Counted from the first letter of the stretch, positions 1 to 8,999 are shown. The stretch: 64,000 nt of DNA from Sphingomonas colocasiae (GCF_019880585.1 NZ_JAINVV010000003.1:558001-622000); one strand, 5' to 3'. Notes: generated by a model from the letters alone, not told the origin. A program made the numbers and translations.

Positions 1-164
1 AAAGAGCGATCGCCAATCCCAAACTCTACAGCAGGAAACTCGCCGACGTCGCAGGGCCTTCTCCCTGACTCTCTAATGATCTCATCTAGAAGCCTGGGTA
101 TAATAATATTAAAATATTGCGCGTCGCTTGCGCCTTCGTAAAATGCCGACCACGAAAGGTACAT
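1..164 (-). CDS. partial unknown protein, partner of the AAA ATPase
   Basis: An open frame of 54 codons runs off the left edge of the window. Its ATG shares bases with the TAA stop of the upstream ATPase gene (TAATG), which implies translational coupling. The visible N-terminus starts MYLSWSAFYEGASDAQYF and reads IIPRLLDEIIRESG a little further on. An N-terminal 'EG.SD..YF..IIPRLL' pattern resembles small partner proteins (DUF4276 or Toprim-like) found beside AAA_21 ATPases, but this comes from memory of family style and too little is visible to assign a family. Base composition matches the ATPase and is poorer in GC than the rest of the window. Confidence 0.6.
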   Translation of the reverse strand, partial: MYLSWSAFYEGASDAQYFNIIIPRLLDEIIRESGRRPCDVGEFPAVEFGIGDRS

Positions 165-1507
165 TAAATACCACCAGCCTTGTTTCGTAGAATTTCCTCA
201 ACTTTTTCAGGGTATAAGTGATGCTCGTCATCGAATAGCCCCTTCGAGGGAGCTATCCGCCTCATTCTCGTGCGAACTTGAGAATCTTCTCCATCGGCCG
301 ACATGCTGCGGACCATGTCAGCAAACAGAACTTCATCCGGATTTAACGTGCGCATTACAGCCGGTGAGTGGGTGTTGAGAAGGACTTGAAAATAGTCGCC
401 ATCCTCATCTTGAATTTCAGTGGCCTCGCGCAAGAGGGTTATCAGATCCGGAATCCTGCCTTCATGCACGCCATTTTCCGGTTCTTCAAAGCAGAGAATG
501 CCTTGACGATTGGGGTCGTCAACTACGGCGAGAAGGGCCAACAATCGGATAGTTCCGTCGCTTATTACACGAGAGCTGAAAGAGGTTCCATCACGTATTT
601 GAACCTCAAATGCATATTCTCTGTTCTTTGTATCGTCTAACAATCGAACGCTTCTTACTTGAGGTATCAGTAGCGCAAGATCAGCAGAAATATCCGCAAT
701 GGCTCCCGTTGGCCTATTTTCGGTCGCTGATAGGCGTTGAATTTCAGAGAGGCTGGCCGCTAAGTTGGAAGCATTGCTCCTCAGGCGTTTATCTTCAAAA
801 CGATCATTTGCTCTGCGCGCCTCGGATGGATTGATCTCAAGAAACTGCGGGCCGGCAATGAGCTTTTTAAGCGCATATAAATGCCGAAATTCGGAGGTCG
901 CGATAGTTGAAAGCGCACTGCGTGATGCCTCCGCCGCTGGTAGTTGCAACGGATTGCCTCTCTTTGATGTACCACTCTCTGCGACACCGTCTTGTCTAAT
1001 GGTGAAAACTCGTGATCGCCCTTGGGTGTCTTTTTCTGTTTCCAGAAACGGGGTTTTTCGACCTGACCGGCTAATTTTTTCCGGCGTCTTGAAAACCATC
1101 TTGTCGTCTTCTGCGCGAATCACCCTACAATCTTCATGAGTAACAAATATACCGTGAGGGTCCTCCCTCATTTCTATAGATATCTCGTATCGCAGACGTT
1201 GGGCAGGAGTCTCGAAGGAGGCGCCGAAATCGTCAACTCCCCGCGCAGGCAAAAGAACCTCTATAGCAAATGCCATTATGGTTTCGTTTCCAGAAGGGGT
1301 TTGACGGAAAAGTTCTTCGGGCTCCCCTCTAAGTTCTTGCATAGCTTGGCGAACGTCGACCTGAGCGAGCCTTGAAAGAAACTTTAATGCATCAAAAAGA
1401 TTTGACTTGCCGGTGGCATTCGGGCCAACAACAGCTACGAACGGCTTCAAGTCTGCCGAGAACATGCGGAAGGTTTTAAAACCATCTATTTCAATTCTGG
1501 TAATCAA
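164..1507 (-). CDS. AAA family ATPase (AAA_21, SMC/OLD/RecF-like)
   Basis: This 447-residue protein has a Walker A loop GPNATGKS at residues 28-35, right after an N-terminal FKTF beta strand typical of RecF/OLD/SMC-like ATPases. It has a signature-like ISDGTIR at 315-321 and a Walker B ILCFEEPE at 337-344, followed by a LLNTHSPAV strand. The family hydrolyses ATP to drive DNA- or RNA-sensing machines. Many stand-alone members sit in two-gene phage-defence modules. Here the next gene overlaps its stop codon, which fits such a module. The gene is clearly less GC-rich than its neighbours, suggesting horizontal gain. Its exact defence role cannot be told from this end of the locus. Confidence 0.85.
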   Translation of the reverse strand: MITRIEIDGFKTFRMFSADLKPFVAVVGPNATGKSNLFDALKFLSRLAQVDVRQAMQELRGEPEELFRQTPSGNETIMAFAIEVLLPARGVDDFGASFETPAQRLRYEISIEMREDPHGIFVTHEDCRVIRAEDDKMVFKTPEKISRSGRKTPFLETEKDTQGRSRVFTIRQDGVAESGTSKRGNPLQLPAAEASRSALSTIATSEFRHLYALKKLIAGPQFLEINPSEARRANDRFEDKRLRSNASNLAASLSEIQRLSATENRPTGAIADISADLALLIPQVRSVRLLDDTKNREYAFEVQIRDGTSFSSRVISDGTIRLLALLAVVDDPNRQGILCFEEPENGVHEGRIPDLITLLREATEIQDEDGDYFQVLLNTHSPAVMRTLNPDEVLFADMVRSMSADGEDSQVRTRMRRIAPSKGLFDDEHHLYPEKVEEILRNKAGGI

Positions 1508-2029
1508 GAAAAACCTGCCACGTCATCTGGACGAACCTTACGCTCATGCAAGGCCTTCTGTTCACTGCACAAGGTTGCAAAATTTCGCAATTCTGGCAAG
1601 CTTGATGGAGGCAGTCAAATTTCTGGCTACGTTGATGCGCAAAGCTCCAGTTCGCGCGGCTGGCGCGGGAGCCTGCGCGGCACATCCTAGAGGGAGCCCG
1701 CCTGCTTGAGGGGTAAGGCTATTGCGCCGGCTAGAGCGGTCCAGCGTCGGCTTGAGGAATCCTTCCATTCTGGGCAGTCTTCAACGTTTCTGCCGTTATT
1801 CGTCGGGAAAAGCGGAGGCGAGAATGCTCGGTTGTAGGGTCTGTACCCGGGCATTGTGGCGACAAGGGCATGAAACCCAAATATGAAAATGGGCTGATGA
1901 TTACAGAGTATTGGATTGCTGCACTCATCGCTGTGATAGGATCGCCGCTTGCGTCGTGAGGCGCAACCGCCGCCAGCTTCTCCATGTGGCGCGATTGTCG
2001 ATCCGCCGATTTCGTCGCATCGAAACAGT
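1508..2029. other. intergenic stretch, no supported gene
   Basis: About 520 bases between the ATPase start and the next plausible gene. Composition shifts from AT-richer to GC-rich across it, so it probably holds the boundary of the accessory patch plus the ATPase promoter. I see no attachment-site repeat, RNA gene or convincing reading frame. Confidence 0.4.
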
Positions 2030-2320
2030 GTGACACGACGGGAAACCAGATTCAGGCACCGTTATTGGTACGGATTGCTGGCATTGTCCGCGCTCGTCGG
2101 CTTGTGGGTCTATTATGATGGTAGTCAGCCGGTTCTGCCTTGTCCGGACGGGCATTGCCCGGACCCCGGCACCCGGGAATATCTGGGTGCGGTGGCGCGG
2201 CGAAACGAAGATGCGCCATTGGCCGCTGTAGTGGGCGCCCTCACGACCTCTTGCCTGGGTGCGGCGGCTCGTCTGTCGATCGCCTGTATCGGCAGGCTTG
2301 CTCGGGCATTACGGCGGTAG
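2030..2320 (+). CDS. small hypothetical membrane protein
   Basis: A 96-residue frame from GTG 2030. It carries one hydrophobic segment near the N-terminus (WYGLLALSALVGLWVYY), then a short loop with two cysteines (LPCPDGHCPDP) and a C-terminal hydrophobic, arginine-rich end. No family is recognised. The frame extends upstream to a TTG at 1949, but that extension is proline/arginine-rich and looks non-coding. Ribosome binding is not obvious, so both the start and the reality of the gene are uncertain. Confidence 0.35.
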   Translation: MTRRETRFRHRYWYGLLALSALVGLWVYYDGSQPVLPCPDGHCPDPGTREYLGAVARRNEDAPLAAVVGALTTSCLGAAARLSIACIGRLARALRR

Positions 2321-2506
2321 CGCGAATATGGAGATAATCGCCTGTCGGCGCATTCCCGGTTCCGAGCGCCCGCCTTCCCAAGCCATAACCGCAATCAAGC
2401 CGCAACCTCAAGCCGCCAAACCCCGCCACAGTCGCCACCAGATCCAGCAACGTGCCGGCCTCTCTCCGCCGTGATAGTCTGGGCCGATCAAGACGGAGGA
2501 CCGGTC

Positions 2507-2818
2507 ATGACGCATCCGCGCCGACGCATGGGGACAGTGGCCGTGGCGGGGGTATGTCTGGTTCTGGGGGTCGTGATCGGGCTTGCGGTTCCGCGTGCCG
2601 CGTCGCTTGTCCTGCCCGGTTCGGGCGAGGTTCGCCGTGCCGATCCCGGCGCCGCGCCGCCCGTCGGCAGGAACATGTTCTCGCCCGATATCCGCAACGA
2701 CGAGTTCGTTCAGCAGGAACAGCGCAAGGTGGTCGAGATGCTGGAGCGGGAATGCGCCGTGACCGGGCGGAACTGCGCGCTGGCGCGATCGGCGCGCAAG
2801 GCGTTGAGCGGAAAATGA
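2507..2818 (+). CDS. hypothetical protein with N-terminal membrane anchor
   Basis: A 103-residue protein. ATG 2507 was chosen over an upstream GTG because a strong GGAGGA box lies 6-7 bases before it. Residues of about 9-30 (GTVAVAGVCLVLGVVIGLAV) form one membrane segment or uncleaved signal. The rest is soluble, with a conserved-looking NMFSPDIRNDEFVQQEQRK block and two cysteines near the end. The shape (one anchor, short periplasmic domain) suggests an envelope protein. No known family is recognised. Confidence 0.6.
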   Translation: MTHPRRRMGTVAVAGVCLVLGVVIGLAVPRAASLVLPGSGEVRRADPGAAPPVGRNMFSPDIRNDEFVQQEQRKVVEMLERECAVTGRNCALARSARKALSGK

Positions 2819-2907
2819 TCGATCGGACATCACTCTCCGCCTGATCCGGCGGAGAGAAAAACATGGGGTTGCCTTGATTGTTATGTTGTATCATTACGCA
2901 ACGATAC

Positions 2908-4104
2908 ATGGACATTCATCCGCCAACCGCCGCCCGGGCGGCCGCCGCCTCGCCCCCTTCCCCCACTCTCAAGCCCGCCAGGATCGAGTCGATCGACGCG
3001 CTGCGCGGCCTCGTCATCCTGCTGATGCTGGTCGATCACACGCGCGAATTCTTCTTTCTCCACGCCCAGGTCAGCGACCCGATGGACATTGCCGCGACAT
3101 CCCCAGCGCTGTTCGCGACACGCGTTGCGGCGCATCTCTGCGCGCCGGTCTTCATCGCGCTGACCGGCCTTGCCGCGTTTCTGTATGGAGACGCCAAAGG
3201 CAGTGATCAGGCCGCCTCCGCCTTTCTGTTCAAGCGCGGCCTGTTTCTCGTCGCGCTCGAATGGACGGTGATAAACTTCGCCTGGACCTTCGACCTTACG
3301 CCGGCGACGATCTTCCTGCAGGTGATCTGGGCCATCGGACTGTCGATGATCGCGCTATCCGCGTTGCTTCATCTGCCGCGTTCCGCGTTGATCGCGATCG
3401 CGGGGCTCATCATCCTTGGACATAATCTGATCGACGGCGTGCATTTCGAGGATGGAACCGGCGCCCACGCCGCATGGGCCGTGCTGCACGATCGCGGCCA
3501 TATCGCGCTTCCCTGGGGCGCCACGGCGCGGACGTCCTACCCCCTTCTGCCATGGATCGGCGTCATCGCACTCGGCTATGCGATCGGGCCCTGGTTTCGG
3601 GCAAACGTATCGGCCGCGACACGCCGGAAGCGCCTCGCGATGGCGGGGGCCGCGGCGCTGGTGATCTTCGTCGTGCTGCGTTCCGGCAATTTCCATGGCG
3701 AGCCGCTGCCATGGTCTGCCCATGCCGATCCGCTTCGCACGGTGATGAGCGTCTTCAACCTCACCAAATATCCGCCATCGGCGGCGTTCCTCCTGCTCAC
3801 GCTGGGCATCGGCGCGCTGCTGCTCGCCGGTTTCGAACGCCTCGCGCCTCGATTGCGGCGCATGCTCGTCATCTTCGGGGCGGCGCCCCTCTTCTTCTAC
3901 ATGCTCCATCTTTATCTGCTGCACATCATGAACCGGCTGGCCGCCACGGCATGGCCGGCGGGCGAAACGGGCCTTGTGAGCGTGCAATCCGTCGGCTGGG
4001 TGTGGCTGCTGGCCATGGCGACGGCCATTCCCTGCTGGTTCGCCTGCCGCTGGTTCGCGGCGCGCAAACGCGCAAGTTCGCGATGGTGGATGCGCTATCT
4101 TTGA
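2908..4104 (+). CDS. acyltransferase-like membrane protein (HGSNAT_cat/DUF1624)
   Basis: A 398-residue polytopic membrane protein. The N-terminal block RIESIDALRGLVILLMLVDH matches the start of the heparan-alpha-glucosaminide N-acetyltransferase catalytic family (PF07786, DUF1624), including the family's early 'R..S.DALRG' and a histidine on the first helix. About ten further hydrophobic helices follow, and the length is normal for the bacterial family. Members are thought to move acetyl groups across the membrane onto sugars or envelope components, but bacterial substrates are unknown. ATG 2908 was preferred to an upstream TTG because the upstream residues look random. Confidence 0.8.
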   Translation: MDIHPPTAARAAAASPPSPTLKPARIESIDALRGLVILLMLVDHTREFFFLHAQVSDPMDIAATSPALFATRVAAHLCAPVFIALTGLAAFLYGDAKGSDQAASAFLFKRGLFLVALEWTVINFAWTFDLTPATIFLQVIWAIGLSMIALSALLHLPRSALIAIAGLIILGHNLIDGVHFEDGTGAHAAWAVLHDRGHIALPWGATARTSYPLLPWIGVIALGYAIGPWFRANVSAATRRKRLAMAGAAALVIFVVLRSGNFHGEPLPWSAHADPLRTVMSVFNLTKYPPSAAFLLLTLGIGALLLAGFERLAPRLRRMLVIFGAAPLFFYMLHLYLLHIMNRLAATAWPAGETGLVSVQSVGWVWLLAMATAIPCWFACRWFAARKRASSRWWMRYL

Positions 4105-4216
4105 ATTGCGGGGGATGGTGGCCTACCGGCTCGCCTTGAAACGACGATCAATCCCGCGACGATCTCTCATCGCGCGATCCCGCGCAGGGGCTCCGGTTCA
4201 TCCGGGCCCAAGGAAC

Positions 4217-4239
4217 CGGGATGGGCGCCGCCCATCCCG
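4217..4239. terminator. inverted repeat between convergent genes
   Basis: Perfect 10-bp arms CGGGATGGGC / GCCCATCCCG around a three-base loop, lying between a plus-strand gene ending at 4104 and a minus-strand gene ending at 4248. The position suits a two-way terminator, but neither side has a T-run, so it is not a classical intrinsic terminator. Confidence 0.45.
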
Positions 4240-4247
4240 TGCCCACA

Positions 4248-5123
4248 TCAAATGCCGTCCAGGCCCTTGCTGACCAGGATGTTCACCGCGACGCGGCGAT
4301 TCTGGTATTTGCCTTCGGGCGTCTCATTGTCCGCCATCGGGTCCGCTTCGGACATGCCGGTGGGGGTAAGCATGCGATAGGGCTTCCAGCCGCAGGCCTG
4401 TTGCAGATAGTTGACCACGCGGGCGGCGCGCTTTTCGCTGAGCACCTGGTTCAATTCCTCGCTGCCCGTGGAATCGGTGTAACCGACCACCAGCAGCAGC
4501 GCGTTCTTCGTGCCTTCGGCCTGGGTGGCCGTGGCGCACAGATCGTTCTTCGCCTGCGCGGAGAGCACGGCCTTGCCGGTATCGAAGTTCACGTTGGTCG
4601 TGCCCTTGATATTATATTCGCCGATATCGCCGACGCGACCGCGCAGCGCTTCCGTGGCGGCGGTCTGTTCGGCGAAGCGCTGATCGGTGCCGCCATGGAT
4701 CATCGCGACGGTGCGCAGATCCTTGTTCTTCAGGTCGATCTGGCTCGCCATCAGGCTGTCGCCCGATTGCAGCGTCTTCACGGTGACGGGCAGGCCGTTG
4801 GCGAGCTGCGCGGAGGCGAGCTTGCTGCTGTTGAGGCCGAGGAAGCCACCGCGCGACTTGATGCGGGTTTCGTCATTGACGGCGACGAGCGTGCTGGTGC
4901 CGTCCGCCGAGGTGATCTGGATCCTGTCCGTGCTGCGCGCGGAGATGATGCCCTCGATCACCGGGCCCTTGGCCATGGTGGCGCCGGCCGGATCGACGGC
5001 GACGCTGGTCGAAAGCTCGGCTTCCGGCGGATCCTGCGGTTGCAGGGCGAGGCTGGCGGTGGCCGGCCCGGCAAGCAGGGCGATCAGCAACACAGCGCGG
5101 GGACTTTTGGAAATGAGACTCAT
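4248..5123 (-). CDS. OmpA-family envelope protein
   Basis: A 291-residue protein. ATG 5123 is preceded by AAGGAG at a good distance. Residues 1-27 form a signal peptide ending ASLALQ. A middle part of about residues 50-130 has short beta strands of the 'I.GII.....D.IQITSADG' type (DUF5666-like). The last 110 residues form an OmpA-like peptidoglycan-binding domain: VNFDTGKAVLS, LVVGYTDSTGSEELNQ.LSEKRA..V, and NRRVAVNI. It is likely anchored to peptidoglycan in the periplasm. No beta-barrel is seen, so it is not a classical porin OmpA. The gene stands alone, convergent with the acyltransferase-like gene. Confidence 0.85.
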   Translation of the reverse strand: MSLISKSPRAVLLIALLAGPATASLALQPQDPPEAELSTSVAVDPAGATMAKGPVIEGIISARSTDRIQITSADGTSTLVAVNDETRIKSRGGFLGLNSSKLASAQLANGLPVTVKTLQSGDSLMASQIDLKNKDLRTVAMIHGGTDQRFAEQTAATEALRGRVGDIGEYNIKGTTNVNFDTGKAVLSAQAKNDLCATATQAEGTKNALLLVVGYTDSTGSEELNQVLSEKRAARVVNYLQQACGWKPYRMLTPTGMSEADPMADNETPEGKYQNRRVAVNILVSKGLDGI

Positions 5124-5735
5124 TGCGCTACTCCTTTTAACTCGAACGGCCATGGCCTGCGTGATCACAGCTTCTCATCCGACCGCCGAGCTTGCGATAA
5201 CGCCCGGATTTCGGATTCCTCTCCATCACGCTTCAAAAAAAATTCACGACGTTTGGGCCGTTCCCTGGATATCGGGACCGTTTGGGTGTTCAGCCGAACC
5301 TTTCGCGCAGATGAACGGTTCCGGGGCGCGGGCGCGTCGGCCCGGTAATCGGAGCGCATATTGCGGCGAGCCGATGCAGGCCGTTGTTTCGCGACAGTTG
5401 ATCGATTTAATGCGGCGTCGGGGCCGCCAAAACGAGCAAGTCGCGATAAAGTTGCGGCCATGAATTCGATCGCGGCCGATTCGTTCGGCTGCTTTGCCCG
5501 AGGCGCCGAATCGCGGCGGAACAGGCGACAGATCTTGGAACAGGGCGCGCGATCGTTCCTTCTTCGGCGCGCATCGCATCGGGGCGCCCAATCGCCGTCC
5601 CCCGCTCGCTCCCGCGCCATGGCCCAGGTCGCCTGAATGCAATCGCAGCCGGGCACCGCCGATATGCGCTTGACGATGTCAAGTTTGCCTGACACATTGT
5701 CATAGTTGCACTACATTTTGTAATGTGAGTCGGTC
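5124..5735. other. 610-base intergenic region between divergent genes
   Basis: Holds promoters for the OmpA-domain gene on the left and the XRE regulator on the right. Several frames stay open by chance because of high GC, but their translations are arginine/alanine-rich and look random. A short inverted repeat near the right end is listed separately. Confidence 0.4.
5713..5726. promoter_or_regulatory. candidate operator before XRE regulator
   Basis: ACATT-4 bases-AATGT, a perfect 5-bp-arm inverted repeat ending nine bases before the regulator's ATG. It is AT-rich in a GC-rich region. A site this close to the start codon is typical of self-repression by small XRE regulators; this is inferred from position only. 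Confidence 0.35.
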
Positions 5736-5933
5736 ATGAAGAACAGATTGAAAGTTCTGAGGGCGGAGCGTGACTGGACCCAGGCTGATCTGGGCCAGCG
5801 GCTGGATGTCTCGCGACAGGCGGTGAACGCCATAGAGACTGGAAAACACGATCCATCGCTGCCGCTCGCTTTCAGGATCGCACGGATATTCGACATGAAG
5901 ATCGAGGAGATATTCGATGATGGAGAGGGCTAA
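5736..5933 (+). CDS. small XRE-family regulator (YozG-like)
   Basis: A 65-residue helix-turn-helix protein that is all DNA-binding domain. Residues 13-34 (DWTQADLGQRLDVSRQAVNAIE) form the HTH, followed by HDPSLPLAFRIARIF and an acidic tail EEIFDDGEG. This layout matches the YozG-like regulators usually paired with a small integral membrane protein. The next gene starts inside its last 17 bases and is just such a membrane protein, so the two are co-translated. Likely role: controls its own unit through the small palindrome directly upstream. Confidence 0.85.
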   Translation: MKNRLKVLRAERDWTQADLGQRLDVSRQAVNAIETGKHDPSLPLAFRIARIFDMKIEEIFDDGEG

Positions 5934-6342
5934 AACATTATCGGCGGGATCGACCGGATCGGCGCGCCATGTCTATCTCAAGACCATGTTGGCGTATTTT
6001 GTGCTCTTCATTGTCATGAGAGCACTGACGAGCATCGGAAACAAGTCTACCATTCCCGGCGAGAGGATATTCGATCCGGCCTTCGGCATCATGATGGCAT
6101 GCGTGGTGACGACAGGGTTCGTCGGCATCACATATTATCACCTGGCGCGCACCGACGAGCATGACCGAAGGGCTAATCTATGGGCCTTCGCGATAGCCTT
6201 CCTCGCCTACTTCGCCATCCTGATGCCCTGGCTTGTCCTCAGCCAGTCCGGCGTTGTCGGCCCGGTGAACCCCCAACATGCGATGGTGGGCGCCATATCC
6301 ATCGGCAGCATGGTGTGGGTGTGGCTGCGGTGGTTCGGCTGA
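5917..6342 (+). CDS. four-helix membrane protein paired with XRE regulator
   Basis: 141 residues with about four hydrophobic helices (near residues 20-38, 55-75, 88-110, 120-140). Its ATG lies inside the 3' end of the XRE gene (17-base overlap), and the pairing of a mini XRE regulator with a small membrane protein is a common bacterial arrangement. No enzymatic motif is visible. It could sense a membrane signal for the regulator or be its regulated target; function is unknown. Confidence 0.7.
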   Translation: MMERAKTLSAGSTGSARHVYLKTMLAYFVLFIVMRALTSIGNKSTIPGERIFDPAFGIMMACVVTTGFVGITYYHLARTDEHDRRANLWAFAIAFLAYFAILMPWLVLSQSGVVGPVNPQHAMVGAISIGSMVWVWLRWFG

Positions 6343-6491
6343 CACCGACGATATCGGCCAGTGGATCGTATCCGGCCGGGTACCCCAGTTCCATCGGAAG
6401 CACGATCCACTCAGATTGCCTGGTGGCCTGATTTCCCCTGCCCGGGACCAGGCCACCAGGCAATCACCAGCACCGGCCGGCCGCCTTTCGT

Positions 6492-7094
6492 TCAGGCGAG
6501 CAGGCCTTGTTCGAGCATGATCCGCCATGCGCCCCAGCCGATCAGCCCGCCGATGATCAGGCTCTTTCCCGATCCGCGCCGCTGACGGCGCAGCACGGCG
6601 AACAGGATCGCGGCGAAGATCACCGATGCGCCGACAAGCGCGATATCGCCGTTCAGCCCGAGCGCATCGAAAACGCGCGGCTCGTCGAAGGTCGTCCGGC
6701 GATAGGGCGCGCGCCTTGCCAGGCGGGCCAGCGCCGCCACCGCGAAGGGCAGCAATTCGCACAGCCGCATGCACGCGGCGACGCCGAGGGCCGCCGCGAA
6801 GCGCGCATGGCCGGGCTTGACCCGCGCCAGCCCGATCGCGGCCAGCGCCAGGCTGACCGCCGGCCCGGCGACGCCGATCATCGCCACTTGCCGCCGGCTC
6901 AGCCAGGGCGCGGGGCCATGGCTGAAGCCCGACAATCCCAGCCGGGGGTGCGGAACGTTGAAGGCCAGCCCCGCGAGATAATGGCCCAGTTCATGCGCGA
7001 GGATCACGGCGGGAACGAGCAGCGCGGTGATCAGCAGCGTCGCCCATTCGATGCCGCCGGGGCGGCGCGATGCCGCGCGCGATATCCTGGTCAT
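6492..7094 (-). CDS. M50-like membrane zinc metalloprotease candidate
   Basis: About 200 residues. The first membrane helix carries HELGH (H34, E35, H38), the zinc-binding HExxH in the intramembrane position used by site-2 proteases (M50). Three or four more helices follow (GVAGPAVSLALAAIG; FAAALGVAACMRL; LVGASVIFAAILF). The GPAVSLALA stretch resembles the second conserved M50 region, and a late NGD (LGLNGDIAL) could supply the third metal ligand. There is no PDZ domain. The start is uncertain: ATG 7094 is used, with GTG/ATG alternatives 9-36 bases upstream. It is divergent from lspA. Confidence 0.65.
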   Translation of the reverse strand: MTRISRAASRRPGGIEWATLLITALLVPAVILAHELGHYLAGLAFNVPHPRLGLSGFSHGPAPWLSRRQVAMIGVAGPAVSLALAAIGLARVKPGHARFAAALGVAACMRLCELLPFAVAALARLARRAPYRRTTFDEPRVFDALGLNGDIALVGASVIFAAILFAVLRRQRRGSGKSLIIGGLIGWGAWRIMLEQGLLA

Positions 7095-7240
7095 CCGCCA
7101 CATCGCCCGGTTCGCATGCCGTCGCCCCAATCGCGGGGCGAACGCCGCTCGCCGCGTAAGCCGATGTCATGCCGGTATCGGGGCGCGCCGTCCATGCCCG
7201 CCCGTTTCCGCTTTCGCCAAAAGCGCGGTATGGCATGGTC

Positions 7241-7747
7241 ATGACCGGAACCCTTCCCGCCCGCCGCCTTGGCCTGATCGTGGCGCTCGCGATCCTCGTC
7301 GTCGACCAGCTCGTCAAATATGCCGTCACCGGCCCGCTGGGGGTAGACGGCCATGGCAAGTCGCTGGAGGTGCTGCCTTTCTTCAACCTCACCTATGTCG
7401 AGAACAATGGCGTCTCCATGGGCTTCCTGAGCGCGGACAGCGAAGCGATGCGCTGGACGCTCGTCGCGCTCACCGGCCTGATGAGCCTGGGCGTGATGCT
7501 GTGGATGTGGCGTGAGAAGCACCGCGCGGAGGTGACGGGGCTGGCGCTGGTGCTGGGCGGCGCGCTGGGCAATATCGTCGATCGCGTGCGCTTCGGCCAT
7601 GTCGTCGATTTCGCCGATCTCCATTTCGGCGATTTCCGCCCCTTCCTGGTCTTCAACATCGCCGATGCCGCGATCGCCCTCGGCGCGCTCCTGTTCGTGA
7701 TCCGCGCGCTGCTGCCGCGTGACGAGGCGCGGGGCGCGCTGGCCTGA
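7241..7747 (+). CDS. lspA: lipoprotein signal peptidase (signal peptidase II)
   Basis: 168 residues, normal for LspA. It removes signal peptides from prolipoproteins at the inner membrane. Both catalytic aspartates are present: D114 in GNIVDRVRFGHVVDF and D142 in FNIADAAIALG. The upstream family block FFNLTYVENNGVSMG is present, and four membrane helices are visible. ATG 7241 gives the usual short cytoplasmic N-terminus before helix 1; an upstream ATG at 7169 would add a non-conserved leader. The usual neighbour ileS is absent, so this copy stands alone and may or may not be the only lspA of the genome. Confidence 0.95.
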   Translation: MTGTLPARRLGLIVALAILVVDQLVKYAVTGPLGVDGHGKSLEVLPFFNLTYVENNGVSMGFLSADSEAMRWTLVALTGLMSLGVMLWMWREKHRAEVTGLALVLGGALGNIVDRVRFGHVVDFADLHFGDFRPFLVFNIADAAIALGALLFVIRALLPRDEARGALA

Positions 7748-7769
7748 GGCTGGACCGCCCGGCGACGGA

Positions 7770-7803
7770 TGACGGGTGACGGTTGACGGTTGACGGTTGA
7801 CGA
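7770..7803 (+). repeat. 7-bp tandem repeat, nearly five copies
   Basis: The unit TGACGGT (first copy TGACGGG) is repeated almost five times just after lspA. A 7-bp unit is not a multiple of three, but no gene reads through it. The surrounding 7748-8131 stretch (about 380 bases) holds no supported gene. Confidence 0.8.
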
Positions 7804-8131
7804 TCCGCTTCGCGTCACGGAGTTGCGGCTCAATGAAAAGCGGACGGCTATGTGGCTTATCGGAAAGAACCTCGGAAAACCGGATCGAAAGATGCTCAGC
7901 GGCGGCTCACTTCACCCAGATAATTGCCGATCGATCTAGCGGCCCTTCACGGCTCGACATGCGATCCCCGCTTCGGAGGAACGGAACGCCGAAGCAGTCA
8001 TCGCCGCCGATCCACTCCGCGCCATAATCATCCGGTCGGTGATCATGCGCACGCCGTGAAGGCTCACCATTTGCTCGTCATGCGCGACACGGCTAACCGA
8101 TGGCCATATCAGGAGTTCCGGAGAGCTCGGA

Positions 8132-8515
8132 ATGGGAGACATCAACATTCTCGGCGCGGCGCGCATCGATCCGGAGGCTTGCCGGCGCATAGCCGCCGCC
8201 ATTCTGGAAACCGGGGAAGCGGCAATTTCGATCTTCGATGCCGATCGCGCGATCGAACATGGTGGCAAAGAGGCAAATATCCAGGCCGTGTACAGTCGGC
8301 TGAGGGGAGATTTTACGTTTGAACTCAATCTTCGGATTGGCAAAGGGAACTTTCCGGTCGCGGAAGATGATTTCGCCAGAGCCTTCGCACGCTGTTCGGC
8401 ATCGACGTGCGCCATCGATACGGCGGACGGCAACCCATTCACCTGGATCCTGTTCGGACCAGATGCGGACGAGAGGCTTGTGACCATCGGCGACGACTTT
8501 CGAATTCTTCCATAA
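8132..8515 (+). CDS. hypothetical protein
   Basis: 127 residues with a good Shine-Dalgarno (AGGAG ... GGAGAG) before ATG 8132. The sequence is soluble and balanced in composition (GAARIDPEACRRIAAAILETG; FTFELNLRIGKGNFPVAEDDF) with alternating helix and strand, so it looks like a genuine folded protein. No signal peptide, membrane segment or known motif is recognised. Confidence 0.6.
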   Translation: MGDINILGAARIDPEACRRIAAAILETGEAAISIFDADRAIEHGGKEANIQAVYSRLRGDFTFELNLRIGKGNFPVAEDDFARAFARCSASTCAIDTADGNPFTWILFGPDADERLVTIGDDFRILP

Positions 8516-8549
8516 CGGGCCGCTGGAACCGGTCCGGAATTCACGCCGC

Positions 8550-8999
8550 TCAACGGATCGAATAAACCCCGCCGGGCGGCAGCACGCGGATCTCGGGCGG
8601 GATCGCGGACACGACATGGATGATGTGGTGCATGCACGAAAGCGTCCAGTGCCGAAGCTCGCCCACGATCGCCTCCGCGAAGGTCGTTTCCCTCACATAA
8701 TCGAGCAGTGGAGACGCGCCGCGCTCGCTCAGCATGCTGGCCGGCTCCACGTCTTCGGCGATATGGAAATGCTCCGCCTGGACAAGATATGTCGCGTAAT
8801 TGTCCCAGACCAGTTCGATCACGGGCTGCGCGGGATTGACGTCGATGGTCCCGATCTCGGTGCGCTCGCCCATGAAGATCCCGTCGTCCGTGCGCGTGAC
8901 TCCTCCTTCCGCGATCACCACGCGCAGGCGGAGTTCGACGGGCTCATGGAGTTCCCGCACGAAGAACATCCGCCGACCGGAAGGGAACGCATAGGCCAT
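8550..8999 (-). CDS. hypothetical protein, divergent partner of next gene
   Basis: 149 residues. ATG 8999 was chosen because GGAAGG lies at ideal distance; an in-frame ATG 21 bases upstream lacks one. The protein is soluble and beta-rich (VELRLRVVIAEGGVTR; PVIELVWDNYATYLVQAEHF), with a histidine/cysteine patch CMHHIIHVV near the C-terminus. No family is recognised. It is transcribed away from another unknown gene that begins 57 bases upstream, so the two may share a promoter region. Confidence 0.55.
   Translation of the reverse strand: MAYAFPSGRRMFFVRELHEPVELRLRVVIAEGGVTRTDDGIFMGERTEIGTIDVNPAQPVIELVWDNYATYLVQAEHFHIAEDVEPASMLSERGASPLLDYVRETTFAEAIVGELRHWTLSCMHHIIHVVSAIPPEIRVLPPGGVYSIR

Noticed and set aside
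7748-8131. Tandem repeat as the start of a CRISPR array
   Set aside because: The unit is 7 bp with no spacers. No repeat-spacer pattern or cas gene exists anywhere in the window.
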